Counted from the stretch's first letter, positions 46,403 to 55,699 are shown. The stretch is DNA of 64,000 bases from Candidatus Zixiibacteriota bacterium (GCA_036480375.1 JAZGGI010000020.1:1-64000); one strand, 5' to 3'. Notes: generated by a model from the sequence alone, not told the origin. Program-made: numbers and translations.

Positions 46403-46458
46403 AAAAATGTATTCTCAGTTGCATATACACTACGCGACAGCCAAAAAGTGACGAGTCA

Positions 46459-47361
46459 CTAAAACAATCTCTCCCGCTTCGACAAGAACGCGTACAACGC
46501 TTTATCAAACGGAGTCGATGTATCCAATAAATGATAATCGGCGCGGGCCTGGCGGCATTCGGACTGGATATAATCGGTCATCTTTTCAAATTGCGCCTGG
46601 TAATCCTTTTTTATCTGCCACGGCAGTGTCGTGATTTTTTCGCCGGTTTCCATATCCTGAAAAATCGCCTCTCCGGCAAAAGCAAAATCGCGCTCGCGGG
46701 GATCGAGGAGGTGAAAAACGATAACTTCATGATTGCGATGCCGAAAATGTTTTATGCCCGATACGATCTTTTCAGGGTCGTCGAATAAATCCGATATAAT
46801 AATCACCAGCCCCCGGCGACGAATCCTCTCGGCCATCTCGTGCAGAGGCAGCGCCAGATCAGTCGTTGATTCGGTTTTCAAATTGGAAAACTGGTTGAGA
46901 AGTACATGCAGATGTCCTGTCACCGACCGGGGCGGAATATATTTGTCGATTTTATCGGCGAACGTCACCATCCCGACTGCGTCGCGCTGTTTGAGCATCA
47001 GATACGATAGCGATGCTGCCAGCGTCAGGGCGTAATCGAATTTGTTGACCAGTTTTTTATCCGATGAGTAGCCCATCGAGGCCGAGCAGTCCAGCAGGAG
47101 ATATCCCTTGAGGTTAGTTTCTTCCTCGTACTGCTTGATATAGTACCGGTCGGATTTGGCGTACACTTTCCAGTCGATATCGCGGATCGAATCGCCCGGC
47201 ATATATTGCCGATGTTCGGCGAACTCGACTGAGAATCCATGATACGGCGATTTGTGCATCCCGGCGATAAATCCTTCGACGACCATCCGTGCCTTGAGTT
47301 CCATCCCCTTGAGCTTCGACACCGTATCCGGCGACAAATATTTTCTGTAGTCAGTTTGCAT
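46459..47361 (-). CDS. DUF58 family protein (MoxR-associated)
   Basis: A 300-residue protein with family text EFAEHRQYMPGDSIRDIDWKVYAKSDRYYIKQYEEE and a von Willebrand-type MIDAS-like site (DCSASM, 91-96). It usually works with a MoxR AAA+ ATPase in metal-dependent assembly or protein-maturation. Here the MoxR gene lies 6.7 kb upstream at 54030-55028, with accessory genes in between. Function is not known in detail. Confidence 0.9.
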   Translation of the reverse strand: MQTDYRKYLSPDTVSKLKGMELKARMVVEGFIAGMHKSPYHGFSVEFAEHRQYMPGDSIRDIDWKVYAKSDRYYIKQYEEETNLKGYLLLDCSASMGYSSDKKLVNKFDYALTLAASLSYLMLKQRDAVGMVTFADKIDKYIPPRSVTGHLHVLLNQFSNLKTESTTDLALPLHEMAERIRRRGLVIIISDLFDDPEKIVSGIKHFRHRNHEVIVFHLLDPRERDFAFAGEAIFQDMETGEKITTLPWQIKKDYQAQFEKMTDYIQSECRQARADYHLLDTSTPFDKALYAFLSKRERLF

Positions 47362-47422
47362 AGTTAATTAAAATATCCTTTTCGGGCGCCTCATGGTCGC
47401 CACTGCAATATAAGCATAAATT

Positions 47423-48163
47423 CTATTTCCGCTTTGCTTTTATCTCCTCCAGCAATTTTTCCGCTTCAGCGATCTCTGTTTCGAAATCATAAGTATACAT
47501 CAGCTCATCTTGAATTGCTTCCAAAGCACGCATTTTCTTGATATAGATTTCGGCGTAATACTCCGCTTTTTCGAAATTCTCGATTTCAACAAACATATTA
47601 ATCAATGTGAGATATTCTTCATAATTGCATAGTTCGAACAGTTCTACCCGCAAAGCTTTCAAGTACTCCGCTTCCGCTTGATCATAATTCTTCGATTCTA
47701 TAAATATCTTGGCCTTGATCAGGTGAATATAGTAAATGTCGTCCGCCTGTTCGTAATATTGTCGGGCCTTTGTTAGCTCTCCCCGTTTTTCATAAATCTG
47801 CCCCAGCCAATGATTGAGATAGTATTCGCTTCCATAAAATGGAATTTTGTAATTTCCGATTTCGGCTGATTTTAGAAAATATTTTTCGGATATATCCAGT
47901 TCATCCATATAAAACGCGAGATAGGCCAGCTCATACAAAAAATCGGCGTTGGTTTCGTTTTTGGGAAGTAGCTTCAGCCGTGATTGATATTCCTCTTTAC
48001 TTATTGTAATATTTGGTGTAGAAGGTGGGCCAAATGCAGATTCAACCGAATCTGAATCATCGGCAAAAATCGCCGAGGCAAATAAAAATAGAAGGCTTAT
48101 ACAGTTAATGCATATCATGAGAATTGCGCATAATGTTGATAATCCAATTATTCCTTTACGCAT
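47423..48163 (-). CDS. Exported TPR-repeat protein
   Basis: A 246-residue protein with an N-terminal signal/anchor (ending FASAIFA) and four or so tetratricopeptide repeats (ADFLYELAYLAFYMDELDISEKYFLKSAEI, LGQIYEKRGELTKARQYYEQA, KAKIFIESKNYDQAEAEYLKAL). Ribosome site GGAGGGGAAT upstream. TPRs mediate protein contacts; the partner is unknown. Confidence 0.8.
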   Translation of the reverse strand: MRKGIIGLSTLCAILMICINCISLLFLFASAIFADDSDSVESAFGPPSTPNITISKEEYQSRLKLLPKNETNADFLYELAYLAFYMDELDISEKYFLKSAEIGNYKIPFYGSEYYLNHWLGQIYEKRGELTKARQYYEQADDIYYIHLIKAKIFIESKNYDQAEAEYLKALRVELFELCNYEEYLTLINMFVEIENFEKAEYYAEIYIKKMRALEAIQDELMYTYDFETEIAEAEKLLEEIKAKRK

Positions 48164-48276
48164 AATTAATTCCCCTCCTTATATGCAATAAAATTGTAAA
48201 AATCATTCCCCATTGTTTATACAAATTAACATCGCCAAATCGACGAACAAATTCAATATAACTCATTCCCGCGCAG

Positions 48277-48296
48277 CGACAACTCTTGAGTTGTCG
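48277..48296. repeat. Dispersed palindrome, copy 2
   Basis: CGACAACTC-TT-GAGTTGTCG with 9-bp perfect arms, followed by TTACACAAAT. Same architecture as 33056-33075. Confidence 0.8.
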
Positions 48297-48362
48297 TTAC
48301 ACAAATATATTTAGTGGTTGGTTCGAAATCCTAGAATGTAATCCCGCTGTGAGGGCTCAGTT

Positions 48363-50684
48363 CTATTCGTATTTTAACGTTTCTACCGGGTTTGTGTTTG
48401 CGGCTTTAAACGCATAAAAACCGGCGGTAAGAATCGCGATAAGCATAGTTATAATTCCCGGAATCACAAAATACGCCCAGGAAACATTTATAGTAAAGGC
48501 GTAGCTTTCAAGCCAGCGTTTACAGGCAATGTAAGCCAACGGCCATGAAATGATACAAGCCAGACCAACCGCATAGACAAACTCCTTTAATATGAGCTGT
48601 ACAATACCGATCACGTTAGCCCCGAGAATTTTACGAACTCCAATTTCCTTGATTCGTCTGCGGACAGCATAAGACACGAGGCCGATAAGACCAAGAATCG
48701 ACATAAAAATGGCCAAACCGGATGCGATTGCAAATATCTTGCCAATCCGTTTTTCTGTTTGATAGTGTCTCCCAATGGCTTGATCGGAAAAACGAACTTC
48801 TATCGGGTAGTCCGGAATGTGCTTTTTAATTATGCCCTGGATATTATCTGCGGTTCGTAGAATATTGCCGGATTCGACCCTGATAGCCAGAATATCCGAC
48901 CAGTCGGGCCTCATAGCCAGGACTAAAGGCTGGATTTCATAGTGCAATGATCGAAAATGATAATTCTTGACAACGCCGATAATCCTGCCTTCCCGGTCCT
49001 GGCATGAGAAACGTTTTCCGATTGGTGACTCCATCTTCATGGCCGTGACCGCGGCCTCGTTGACAATGTAACCTTGTTCAAGATCGGTGGAAAAATCTCT
49101 TGAAAAAAACCGACCCTCTTCCATTTCAATGCCAAAAACATCCGCGAAGCCATAACCTGCCGCCTGAACTCGAAAAATGATTTTTTCACCTTCTTGCTGT
49201 CCCTCCCATTTCACGTTATTTGTTGAAGTTTCCGGACTATCAAGCGTGGTATTGGTAAAGGTATAATCGGCAATATCGGGATTATTATCAAAATCATTCA
49301 TAATCGGGCCAACATGCCGAAAAAAGTCACTTTGCAGGTAAACATACAAAATTGTGCTGTGATCGTATCCGAGGTCTTTATTTTTTATATAATCCAGCTG
49401 GCTATAAATGACAGCAACAGCCACCAGCAGAAAGATAGACACGGCGAATTGGCCTATTAAAAGGACGCGTCGGAATATTGATTTTTGTGACTTGTCATTG
49501 AATGTCGAGCGAAGGACTTTGATCGGTCGAAAAGATGAGAGAATTAGAGAGGGGTATATCCCCGCGATAATACCTGTGGCCAGAATAATTCCAAGTATTC
49601 CCAATATGATTACCGGATTGCCAAATGGATTAAATAAAATTTCTCTGCCAATCAATTCGCCAAATTGCGGACTCAAAAGTTTTACTATGCCCATTGCTAT
49701 TATTGCTGAGGATAAAGCCACAAGGACGGTTTCACCCATAAATTGCAATATCAGGTTTGCCTTGCTGGCGCCAACGACTTTTCTTATGCCAACTTCTTTA
49801 GCGCGGTCACTGGCTCTGGCCGTAGATAGATTGATATAATTGATGCAGGCTGAAAGTAATATCAGAATAGCGGCGGCGATTGATATATAAACATATGTTA
49901 TCAAAGGAGCCCCGCCCCGGTCGCCATATAGATGAATATCGGTAATTGGTTGAAATATTATTTGCCTTTCAAAAGAGCGTTCATCGGCGAATTTCTGTAC
50001 TTTAGCACGCAAAGCACTAACGTCAATGTCGGGATTAACCTGAATGTATGTGTACATATCGCCATCGGTCCAACTGTCCATCTGGGGAAACCAGGAAAAA
50101 ATAACATTTAGGAAGTTTACATTGACTAATCCATCAAACTGTATATGCGAGTTAAAGGGTACATCTTTAATAACGCCGCTAACAGTTAGCGGTTCTCTTT
50201 TTTCAATTTGTATAATTTTCCCTATCGGGTCTTTATCGCCGAAGATACTATTGGCCAAGGTTTCCGTAATTATTATCGATTCGCCTGAGGCCAAAGCGTT
50301 CGCGGGATTGCCTTTTACAAATTCATAGGAGAAAATATCCAGAAATGATGGATCGACACAATGAATACGTCCATTAAGTGATTTATTATCATACGTAAGT
50401 TGCCACCAGCGGTGATGTACGCGGGTTGAGTTGGTAATTTCAGGATAAGTTTCTTTCAAATATGGTGCAACCGCCGCTACCCATAATCTCCCGTGTTCGG
50501 TCTTCGCTCGATAAATATGGTCGGCGTTTTTGTGAATTTTCTCGTAACTTAATTCCCCTTCAACCCAAATAAAAATCATAATGCAGCAGATAAATCCTGC
50601 CGCCAGTCCGGCAATGCTTATAAAAGTCTGTCCCTTGTGTTTAGTTAAATTTCTAAATGCTGACTTGAAATAATCAATAAACAT
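48363..50684 (-). CDS. FtsX/MacB-type ABC transporter permease, orphan
   Basis: A 773-residue permease with two copies of the MacB-PCD/FtsX plan: N-terminal helix, a periplasmic domain (SYEKIHKNADHIYRAKTE.. typical), a three-helix FtsX block (REVGIRKVVGASKANLILQFMGETVLVAL), then a second periplasmic domain and a C-terminal block (IKEIGVRKILGANVIGIVQLILKEFVYAVGLA). Members export substrates or transmit envelope signals with a separate ATPase. No ATPase gene is nearby, so the partner is elsewhere. Start ATG follows AAGGAG. Confidence 0.92.
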   Translation of the reverse strand: MFIDYFKSAFRNLTKHKGQTFISIAGLAAGFICCIMIFIWVEGELSYEKIHKNADHIYRAKTEHGRLWVAAVAPYLKETYPEITNSTRVHHRWWQLTYDNKSLNGRIHCVDPSFLDIFSYEFVKGNPANALASGESIIITETLANSIFGDKDPIGKIIQIEKREPLTVSGVIKDVPFNSHIQFDGLVNVNFLNVIFSWFPQMDSWTDGDMYTYIQVNPDIDVSALRAKVQKFADERSFERQIIFQPITDIHLYGDRGGAPLITYVYISIAAAILILLSACINYINLSTARASDRAKEVGIRKVVGASKANLILQFMGETVLVALSSAIIAMGIVKLLSPQFGELIGREILFNPFGNPVIILGILGIILATGIIAGIYPSLILSSFRPIKVLRSTFNDKSQKSIFRRVLLIGQFAVSIFLLVAVAVIYSQLDYIKNKDLGYDHSTILYVYLQSDFFRHVGPIMNDFDNNPDIADYTFTNTTLDSPETSTNNVKWEGQQEGEKIIFRVQAAGYGFADVFGIEMEEGRFFSRDFSTDLEQGYIVNEAAVTAMKMESPIGKRFSCQDREGRIIGVVKNYHFRSLHYEIQPLVLAMRPDWSDILAIRVESGNILRTADNIQGIIKKHIPDYPIEVRFSDQAIGRHYQTEKRIGKIFAIASGLAIFMSILGLIGLVSYAVRRRIKEIGVRKILGANVIGIVQLILKEFVYAVGLACIISWPLAYIACKRWLESYAFTINVSWAYFVIPGIITMLIAILTAGFYAFKAANTNPVETLKYE

Positions 50685-50846
50685 GCGGACTCCTTACCAC
50701 TTATTCACTTGACCTTTTTACGTATTAACTTAATAGAGGTTACCCAAAATATTTAAGATTGATCGGCAACCCATCCAGTATCCGCCTGATAAAATTCTCA
50801 CAATCCCATTTATTACAGTATTAGACGATTCATATGGGCAAAGAGT

Positions 50847-51803
50847 TTATTCCCGATCTGAAAATATTGACAGTTTCTTCGTGCCGTCGGCGAGCACGTA
50901 ACCCCGGTACATGCCCTTTGAATTGAACGGCATGGCGATATTCCCGGCACGGTCGATAGCAATCACTCCCCCCGAACCGCCCAGCTCAGTAAATTTTTTC
51001 ATAATCACAAAATCGGCGGCATCGGCAAGTGGCATATTTTTGTATCCCATCAAAGCAGCGATATCATAGGCGATCATCCCGCGCATGATATACTCGCCGA
51101 CTCCGGTCGCCGAAACGGCGCAGGTGTTATTATCGGCGTACGTCCCGGCTCCGATCATCGGAGTATCTCCAATACGGCCATGCCGTTTGTTGGTCATCCC
51201 GCCGGTGGATGTCGCCGCGGCGAGGTTGCCGCTTTGGTCAACGGCTACCGCTCCGACCGTGCCCATCTTATCTTTATCATCCGAATGATCCAGTTGCGTC
51301 GCCGGAGCCGAAAGGCTCTTTTCCCTCTTTAAAGCCTTTTGTAACTGTTCATACCGAAACTCGGTATCGAAATAAGTCATATCCTCAACCAGCGTCATGC
51401 TGTTAGATGCTGCAAACTTTTCGGCTCCCTCTCCGGCAAAGAGGATGTGTGGGCTTTTGTCATATACTAACCGCGCCAGCAGAATCGGGTTTTTGATGCG
51501 CCGGACATTGGCGACCGCCCCGACGTTTTTGGTCGCGCCGTCCATGATGCAGGCATCCTGCTCGTGACCGCCGTCATGAGTGAACACGGCGCCGACGCCG
51601 GTATTGAAAAGCGGGGAGTCTTCCATCACGACCACCGCCGCCTGGGTAGCATCAAGAGCCGTACCACCTTTTTTGAGAATCTCGTATCCGGCTTTGAGCG
51701 ATTGCGTCAACCCGTCGAGATATGCTTTTTCTTTTTCGGGCGTCATTGACGCCCGAAGTATCGTCCCCGCCCCGCCGTGTATTGCAATTGATAAATTAGT
51801 CAT
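50847..51803 (-). CDS. iaaA: Isoaspartyl peptidase / plant-type L-asparaginase
   Basis: An Ntn-hydrolase of 318 residues that cuts itself before a Thr nucleophile: KMGTVGAVAVD with T182 as N-terminal residue of the beta chain. IHGGAGT at the N-terminus, NTGVGAVFTHDG and RHGRIGDTPMIGAGTYADN are family signatures. It removes isoaspartyl dipeptides from damaged proteins. The next gene upstream is a peptidase, with which it is probably cotranscribed (6 bp gap). A degenerate copy of its N-terminus lies at 52875-52920. Confidence 0.93.
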   Translation of the reverse strand: MTNLSIAIHGGAGTILRASMTPEKEKAYLDGLTQSLKAGYEILKKGGTALDATQAAVVVMEDSPLFNTGVGAVFTHDGGHEQDACIMDGATKNVGAVANVRRIKNPILLARLVYDKSPHILFAGEGAEKFAASNSMTLVEDMTYFDTEFRYEQLQKALKREKSLSAPATQLDHSDDKDKMGTVGAVAVDQSGNLAAATSTGGMTNKRHGRIGDTPMIGAGTYADNNTCAVSATGVGEYIMRGMIAYDIAALMGYKNMPLADAADFVIMKKFTELGGSGGVIAIDRAGNIAMPFNSKGMYRGYVLADGTKKLSIFSDRE

Positions 51804-51809
51804 AACGTT

Positions 51810-52838
51810 TTATTTTTCCATTACATTTCGTACTATTTTTATCAGTTCATCCTGGTATTTCTCTGGCTCATCCAAATTCGGCCAGTGCCCAGAATTGTCA
51901 AACCAAATCATCTTTTTATTCGGGGCCTTCAGTTTTGCAAAAAATCGTTCAACGATTTCAAACGGAGTCACGAAATCATATTTTCCGGTAAAGAAATATA
52001 CCGGAACCCTAATTTCATTTAGAGTTTCAGAAAAATTCACCTCCATTACTTCGTTCCACATGATCGAATTGGTTTGAATAAATGCTTTCATGAAATTCTG
52101 TTTATCTATTTTCGTATAATGAGGAGATTGACTCATTATCTTCATCAAATCAGGGTATGTAATATTAATCATGGCCCCGCCATATTTGGTAAGATATTGT
52201 CTCTGGGCCGCCAGACTACCGAATCCGCCACTGTACGGAGGCGGCCCGATATTTTCGAGTGCAGCCACCGCTTCTGAATCCGCTCCTTCTTTTGCCTTCT
52301 CAAGAGTATATTGATAAGAAAGTGTTTCGCCTTCCGTGGAATTCACAACCTGTCCCATTCCGATATAAGCATGAATTAATTCCGGATAACGCTCGGCGGT
52401 ATATAATCCCAATATTGTTCCCCACGATTGCCCGATCAGGAACAACTTATCTTTTGAAAATCGTTTTCGAAGAAATTGAATTAATTCATGCGTGTCTGAT
52501 AAAAACTGTTCTAAATTCAATGTATTAACATCAACGCTATCGTTGAATGATTTTCCCGCCCCTCGCTGATCCCAATTAACAACGATAAAATGTTTTTCCA
52601 GGCGGGGAGAATCGAAATGTGTATACGGCATTTCGGGATATCCCGGTCCGCCATGAAGAAACAAAAGTATAGGATTATTTAAATTATCGCTTCTCATAAG
52701 AATCCATTGATTAGTACCGCCCAAATTAACCTCCTCTAATGAATTTATACTGGAAGCATTTGAGCCTAATGAAGATATATTGCAGGCAAATAATATGATT
52801 ATCTCAAATAATACGGTGTATTTAATTAGCCGTAGCAT
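51810..52838 (-). CDS. Alpha/beta hydrolase, proline iminopeptidase-like
   Basis: A 342-residue exported alpha/beta hydrolase. N-terminal signal (maybe lipoprotein, FACN), oxyanion-type HGGPG motif (62-66), nucleophile elbow GQSWG (S138), and final His in NSGHWPN. Such enzymes cut N-terminal prolines or act as tripeptidyl peptidases. The start site has GGAGGATTTT. It separates iaaA from a broken copy of its N-terminus. Confidence 0.85.
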   Translation of the reverse strand: MLRLIKYTVLFEIIILFACNISSLGSNASSINSLEEVNLGGTNQWILMRSDNLNNPILLFLHGGPGYPEMPYTHFDSPRLEKHFIVVNWDQRGAGKSFNDSVDVNTLNLEQFLSDTHELIQFLRKRFSKDKLFLIGQSWGTILGLYTAERYPELIHAYIGMGQVVNSTEGETLSYQYTLEKAKEGADSEAVAALENIGPPPYSGGFGSLAAQRQYLTKYGGAMINITYPDLMKIMSQSPHYTKIDKQNFMKAFIQTNSIMWNEVMEVNFSETLNEIRVPVYFFTGKYDFVTPFEIVERFFAKLKAPNKKMIWFDNSGHWPNLDEPEKYQDELIKIVRNVMEK

Positions 52839-52874
52839 TTTTCAAAATCCTCCTCTTTTGTAGATGGCAGTCGT

Positions 52875-52920
52875 CCTCCTGCCCCGCCCCGCCGTGTATC
52901 ACAATTGAGTAGTTGGTCAT
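52875..52920 (-). pseudogene. Remnant of a second isoaspartyl peptidase N-terminus
   Basis: From the ATG at 52920 the minus strand reads MTNYSIVIHGGAG, a close copy of the iaaA start MTNLSIAIHGGAG, and then leaves the family (QEDD...) before stopping near 52820. The DNA of the two copies is alike but not identical. It looks like what is left of a gene copy, or a footprint of an insertion of the upstream hydrolase gene. Confidence 0.7.
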
Positions 52921-52923
52921 GGG

Positions 52924-53403
52924 TTAGTTTACTTTATTGGCCACGTTGAGTAAGTCCTTTTTTGAAAGTAAACCAGATTCTATTAACTTTTCTAAAAGAA
53001 AAAGTATTTGCTCTTTATCTAAAACGGGTGGCCCTCCTGGGCCATGTCCATGTTTTAGTGCACCTGATTTTCGCCGATTATTTTTATCATATTGTCTTGT
53101 ATCTTTAAAATAATGAAAATGAGCTCCCGAAATAGTGTTCGAATCTTCTGAATTGGATACTAAAAAGACGTAAGGTGAATAAGAAGGAATTTCTGATGGA
53201 AGTATTAATACTCTTTTGATCCAACGCTCCCATTTTTCTGATTTTTCTTGTAGGTCACTCTTTTTATTAATTGAAGTATTGGGATTATCACAGCAATTAA
53301 TAATCAGTTTACCATCTTCATCAATGTGATTTTTGATCAGATCATCGATGTTGTATGCAATTTTAGTTGCATCACAATTGGAGCATACAATTTTGTATCC
53401 CAT
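52924..53403 (-). CDS. Hypothetical protein with paired cysteines
   Basis: A 159-residue protein. N-terminal CSNC and CC pairs (Zn-ribbon-like, residues about 8-11 and 37-38), then a middle segment (SGAHFHYFKDTRQYDKNNRRKSGALKHGHGPGGPP) and a C-terminal helical part (ILFLLEKLIESGLLSKKDLLNVANKVN). I do not recognise the family. AT-rich compared with nearby genes, which fits recent acquisition. Confidence 0.5.
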   Translation of the reverse strand: MGYKIVCSNCDATKIAYNIDDLIKNHIDEDGKLIINCCDNPNTSINKKSDLQEKSEKWERWIKRVLILPSEIPSYSPYVFLVSNSEDSNTISGAHFHYFKDTRQYDKNNRRKSGALKHGHGPGGPPVLDKEQILFLLEKLIESGLLSKKDLLNVANKVN

Positions 53404-53513
53404 ACTTCCTCCAAATTGAAAATATTGAAAAACTACAAGTTTGATTCATTGCATTGATATACCATATCAAGTGCGAATCACTCCGTGTGCTAGACATAAG
53501 GAGTTACTGAATT

Positions 53514-53963
53514 TTATAATAGTGTTGTTGTTTTTAACCATAGAATCGTTCCGATAGTCCATCCAAGAAAATCCCCTATTAAATGTGCAGTTTCCATATA
53601 AATATCATGTTTATGATCATAAGAGTCAGATGTTTTGTTTAGTTCATGCAAATGTCTAACTTTACTTAGACCTTTTTTTGCGAGATACAACCTATGCCGG
53701 TCGTTCCAGATCATCATTATACCGGGAATAATAAACATTAGCCAACTAGGTTGACAATCCAACCATTCTATAATTTGAATTGCCAAAAAAATCACACCGG
53801 CAACTGCGGCAACATCGAATAAAAATATAATAAAGGGTGAGATTTTTTTGATTTTATATAACCGCGTTCTAAATAACAATGTTATAGGGAATAATGGTAT
53901 GTCTTTTAATAATATGCATAGATATGCAATAATGTATGATGATATTCTAATCAGGATATCCAT
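53514..53963 (-). CDS. Hypothetical membrane protein
   Basis: A 149-residue protein with about four membrane helices (for example IIAYLCILLKDIPLFPITLLF, FIIFLFDVAAVAGVIFLAIQI, WLMFIIPGIMMIW, LIGDFLGWTIGTILWL). AT-rich; there is no recognised family. It sits upstream of the previous gene and just downstream of moxR. Confidence 0.5.
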   Translation of the reverse strand: MDILIRISSYIIAYLCILLKDIPLFPITLLFRTRLYKIKKISPFIIFLFDVAAVAGVIFLAIQIIEWLDCQPSWLMFIIPGIMMIWNDRHRLYLAKKGLSKVRHLHELNKTSDSYDHKHDIYMETAHLIGDFLGWTIGTILWLKTTTLL

Positions 53964-54029
53964 TCCTATCCTTTCACCTACTAAAATTAATAATTTGTAG
54001 CGCAGGATTCAGAAATTACCAAATAACAC

Positions 54030-55028
54030 TTACGGCTTCTCTTTCACTGTCTCAAGTAACTTATTTATAATCGCAATCGTGTCGATGCCTTCGGCTTCGG
54101 CATTGAACGAGGTTACGATGCGGTGGCGAAGAACGGGGATAGCCGCGAATCTGACATCATCCACCGACGGCGTCGGGCGGCCGTCCAAAATCGCTCGCGT
54201 TTTGGCGGCGAGAATCAAATATTGCCCGGCCCTGGGCCCTGCGCCCCATGACACCCAGTTTTTGATAAAATCGGGCGCGCCGTCTTCGTTAGGTCGCGTC
54301 GAGCGCGCCAACCGAACCGCGTATGATACCAGATGCTCGGATACCGGAACTGTCCGGACCAGATTTTGAAGCGTTATGATCTGTTCGGCGCTCAAGGATT
54401 TTTCGAGTTCCGCTGTCGGAGCCGCCGTCGTGGTCATCACGATTTCTTCTTCTTCGGACAAAGACGGGTAATCGACATAGACATTGAACATAAACCGGTC
54501 GAGCTGCGCTTCCGGAAGCGGATACGTCCCCTCCTGCTCAATCGGATTCTGCGTCGCCAGGACAAAAAACGGCTCGTCGAGCTTATATGTCGTTCCCGCC
54601 GCGGTGACTTCATGCTCCTGCATCGCCTGAAGAAGCGCCGCCTGTGTTTTCGGAGGCGTTCGGTTGATTTCGTCGGCCAAAATTATATTGGCAAAGACAG
54701 GACCATGCACAAATTTGAATTCGCGCTTACCGGACGCATGATCTTCTTCGATAATCTCCGTCCCGGTGATATCGGACGGCATCAAATCGGGGGTAAACTG
54801 AATCCGGTTGAATTTCAAATCGAGAATTCGGGCCAGAGTCGATATAAGTAGTGTTTTGGCCAACCCCGGAACACCGACAAGAAGGCAGTGTCCCTGCGCC
54901 AGAAGAGCAATAAGAAGTTGCTCCACAACAGCTTCTTGGCCGATAATGACCTTTGCGATCTCGCTTTTAATCTGGGAATATGAATTCTGTAATTCCTGCA
55001 GAGCCTGAGTGTCGTTTGTATTGGTCAC
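54030..55028 (-). CDS. MoxR-family AAA+ ATPase
   Basis: A 332-residue chaperone-type ATPase. Walker A GVPGLAKTLL (52-61), Walker B ILADEINRTPPKTQAALLQAMQE, sensor 1 FVLATQNPIEQEGTYPLPEAQLDRFMF. Works with DUF58 proteins and VWA-domain proteins in complex maturation. The start is a GTG with GGAGGTTAAT upstream. The next partner expected (DUF58) is 6.7 kb downstream. Confidence 0.93.
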   Translation of the reverse strand: MTNTNDTQALQELQNSYSQIKSEIAKVIIGQEAVVEQLLIALLAQGHCLLVGVPGLAKTLLISTLARILDLKFNRIQFTPDLMPSDITGTEIIEEDHASGKREFKFVHGPVFANIILADEINRTPPKTQAALLQAMQEHEVTAAGTTYKLDEPFFVLATQNPIEQEGTYPLPEAQLDRFMFNVYVDYPSLSEEEEIVMTTTAAPTAELEKSLSAEQIITLQNLVRTVPVSEHLVSYAVRLARSTRPNEDGAPDFIKNWVSWGAGPRAGQYLILAAKTRAILDGRPTPSVDDVRFAAIPVLRHRIVTSFNAEAEGIDTIAIINKLLETVKEKP

Positions 55029-55264
55029 GATCTATTAACCTCCAAAATAGGTACAAGTTTTCGAGAAAATAGTATTTCGTACAAAACGCCTGAAAACGGC
55101 GCAAATAAAGAGATTGGCGGACATTTGCATTAAAATCGGCCTAACCTCAAATAGGAGTTGAAATTGTGGATAAATGCTTTACCGCGCCTTTATCGAGAAT
55201 ACATAACACAATGTATAACAACAAATTAACGACATTTCCACAATATTGTGTGGTTTATCCACAT
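55029..55264. other. Intergenic region with two perfect DnaA boxes
   Basis: TGTGGATAA (55165-55173) and TTATCCACA (55255-55263) are both perfect matches to the DnaA box in opposite orientation, 82 bp apart, in a non-coding, AT-rich region near parAB. It could be part of oriC or a DnaA-regulated promoter of moxR. No dnaA gene is in the window, so the assignment is only a candidate. Confidence 0.4.
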
Positions 55265-55699
55265 CTACTTGACAGTTTCAGATGTATCTTTTCGAACTTT
55301 GGCGGCTGCTTCGGTGTAACTATTGGTCGAAATCGACTCGCCTTCCTTCATATTGCACGAGCCGCAAAATACAGCGCCCTGTTCAATAACCAGCGATTTG
55401 GTCTTTATGTCACCTCTAATTTCGGCCTGGGCCTGCAGTTCGACTTTTTCTTTGGCAACGACATTGCCCTTGAGCTTCCCGGCAATCGACGCGTTGCGGC
55501 AATTGACCTCGGCCTCGATATTTCCGCCGGCGCCGATTGTAACAGTATCTTCGCAATTAACCTGGCCTTTAATCCTGCCGTCGATGCGAAGCGGACCCTT
55601 GACGTCAATTGTCCCGGTAATGGTCGAGTCCTTGCCGATAATGGTGTTCATTTTTCCATCCATTTTGATCTCTTCGTTTTTATTGTTTTTAATCTTCAT
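55265..55699 (-). CDS. Bactofilin (polymer-forming cytoskeletal protein)
   Basis: A 144-residue bactofilin: the right-handed beta-helix core with repeated G-x-I/V strands (TIIGKDSTITGTIDVKGPLRIDGRIKGQVNCEDTVTIGAGGNIEAEV). These polymers make scaffolds at the membrane, often recruiting peptidoglycan hydrolases. The M23 peptidase gene overlaps it by 11 bp, the usual bactofilin partner. Start is the ATG at 55699; a TTG two codons earlier is alternative. Confidence 0.92.
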   Translation of the reverse strand: MKIKNNKNEEIKMDGKMNTIIGKDSTITGTIDVKGPLRIDGRIKGQVNCEDTVTIGAGGNIEAEVNCRNASIAGKLKGNVVAKEKVELQAQAEIRGDIKTKSLVIEQGAVFCGSCNMKEGESISTNSYTEAAAKVRKDTSETVK

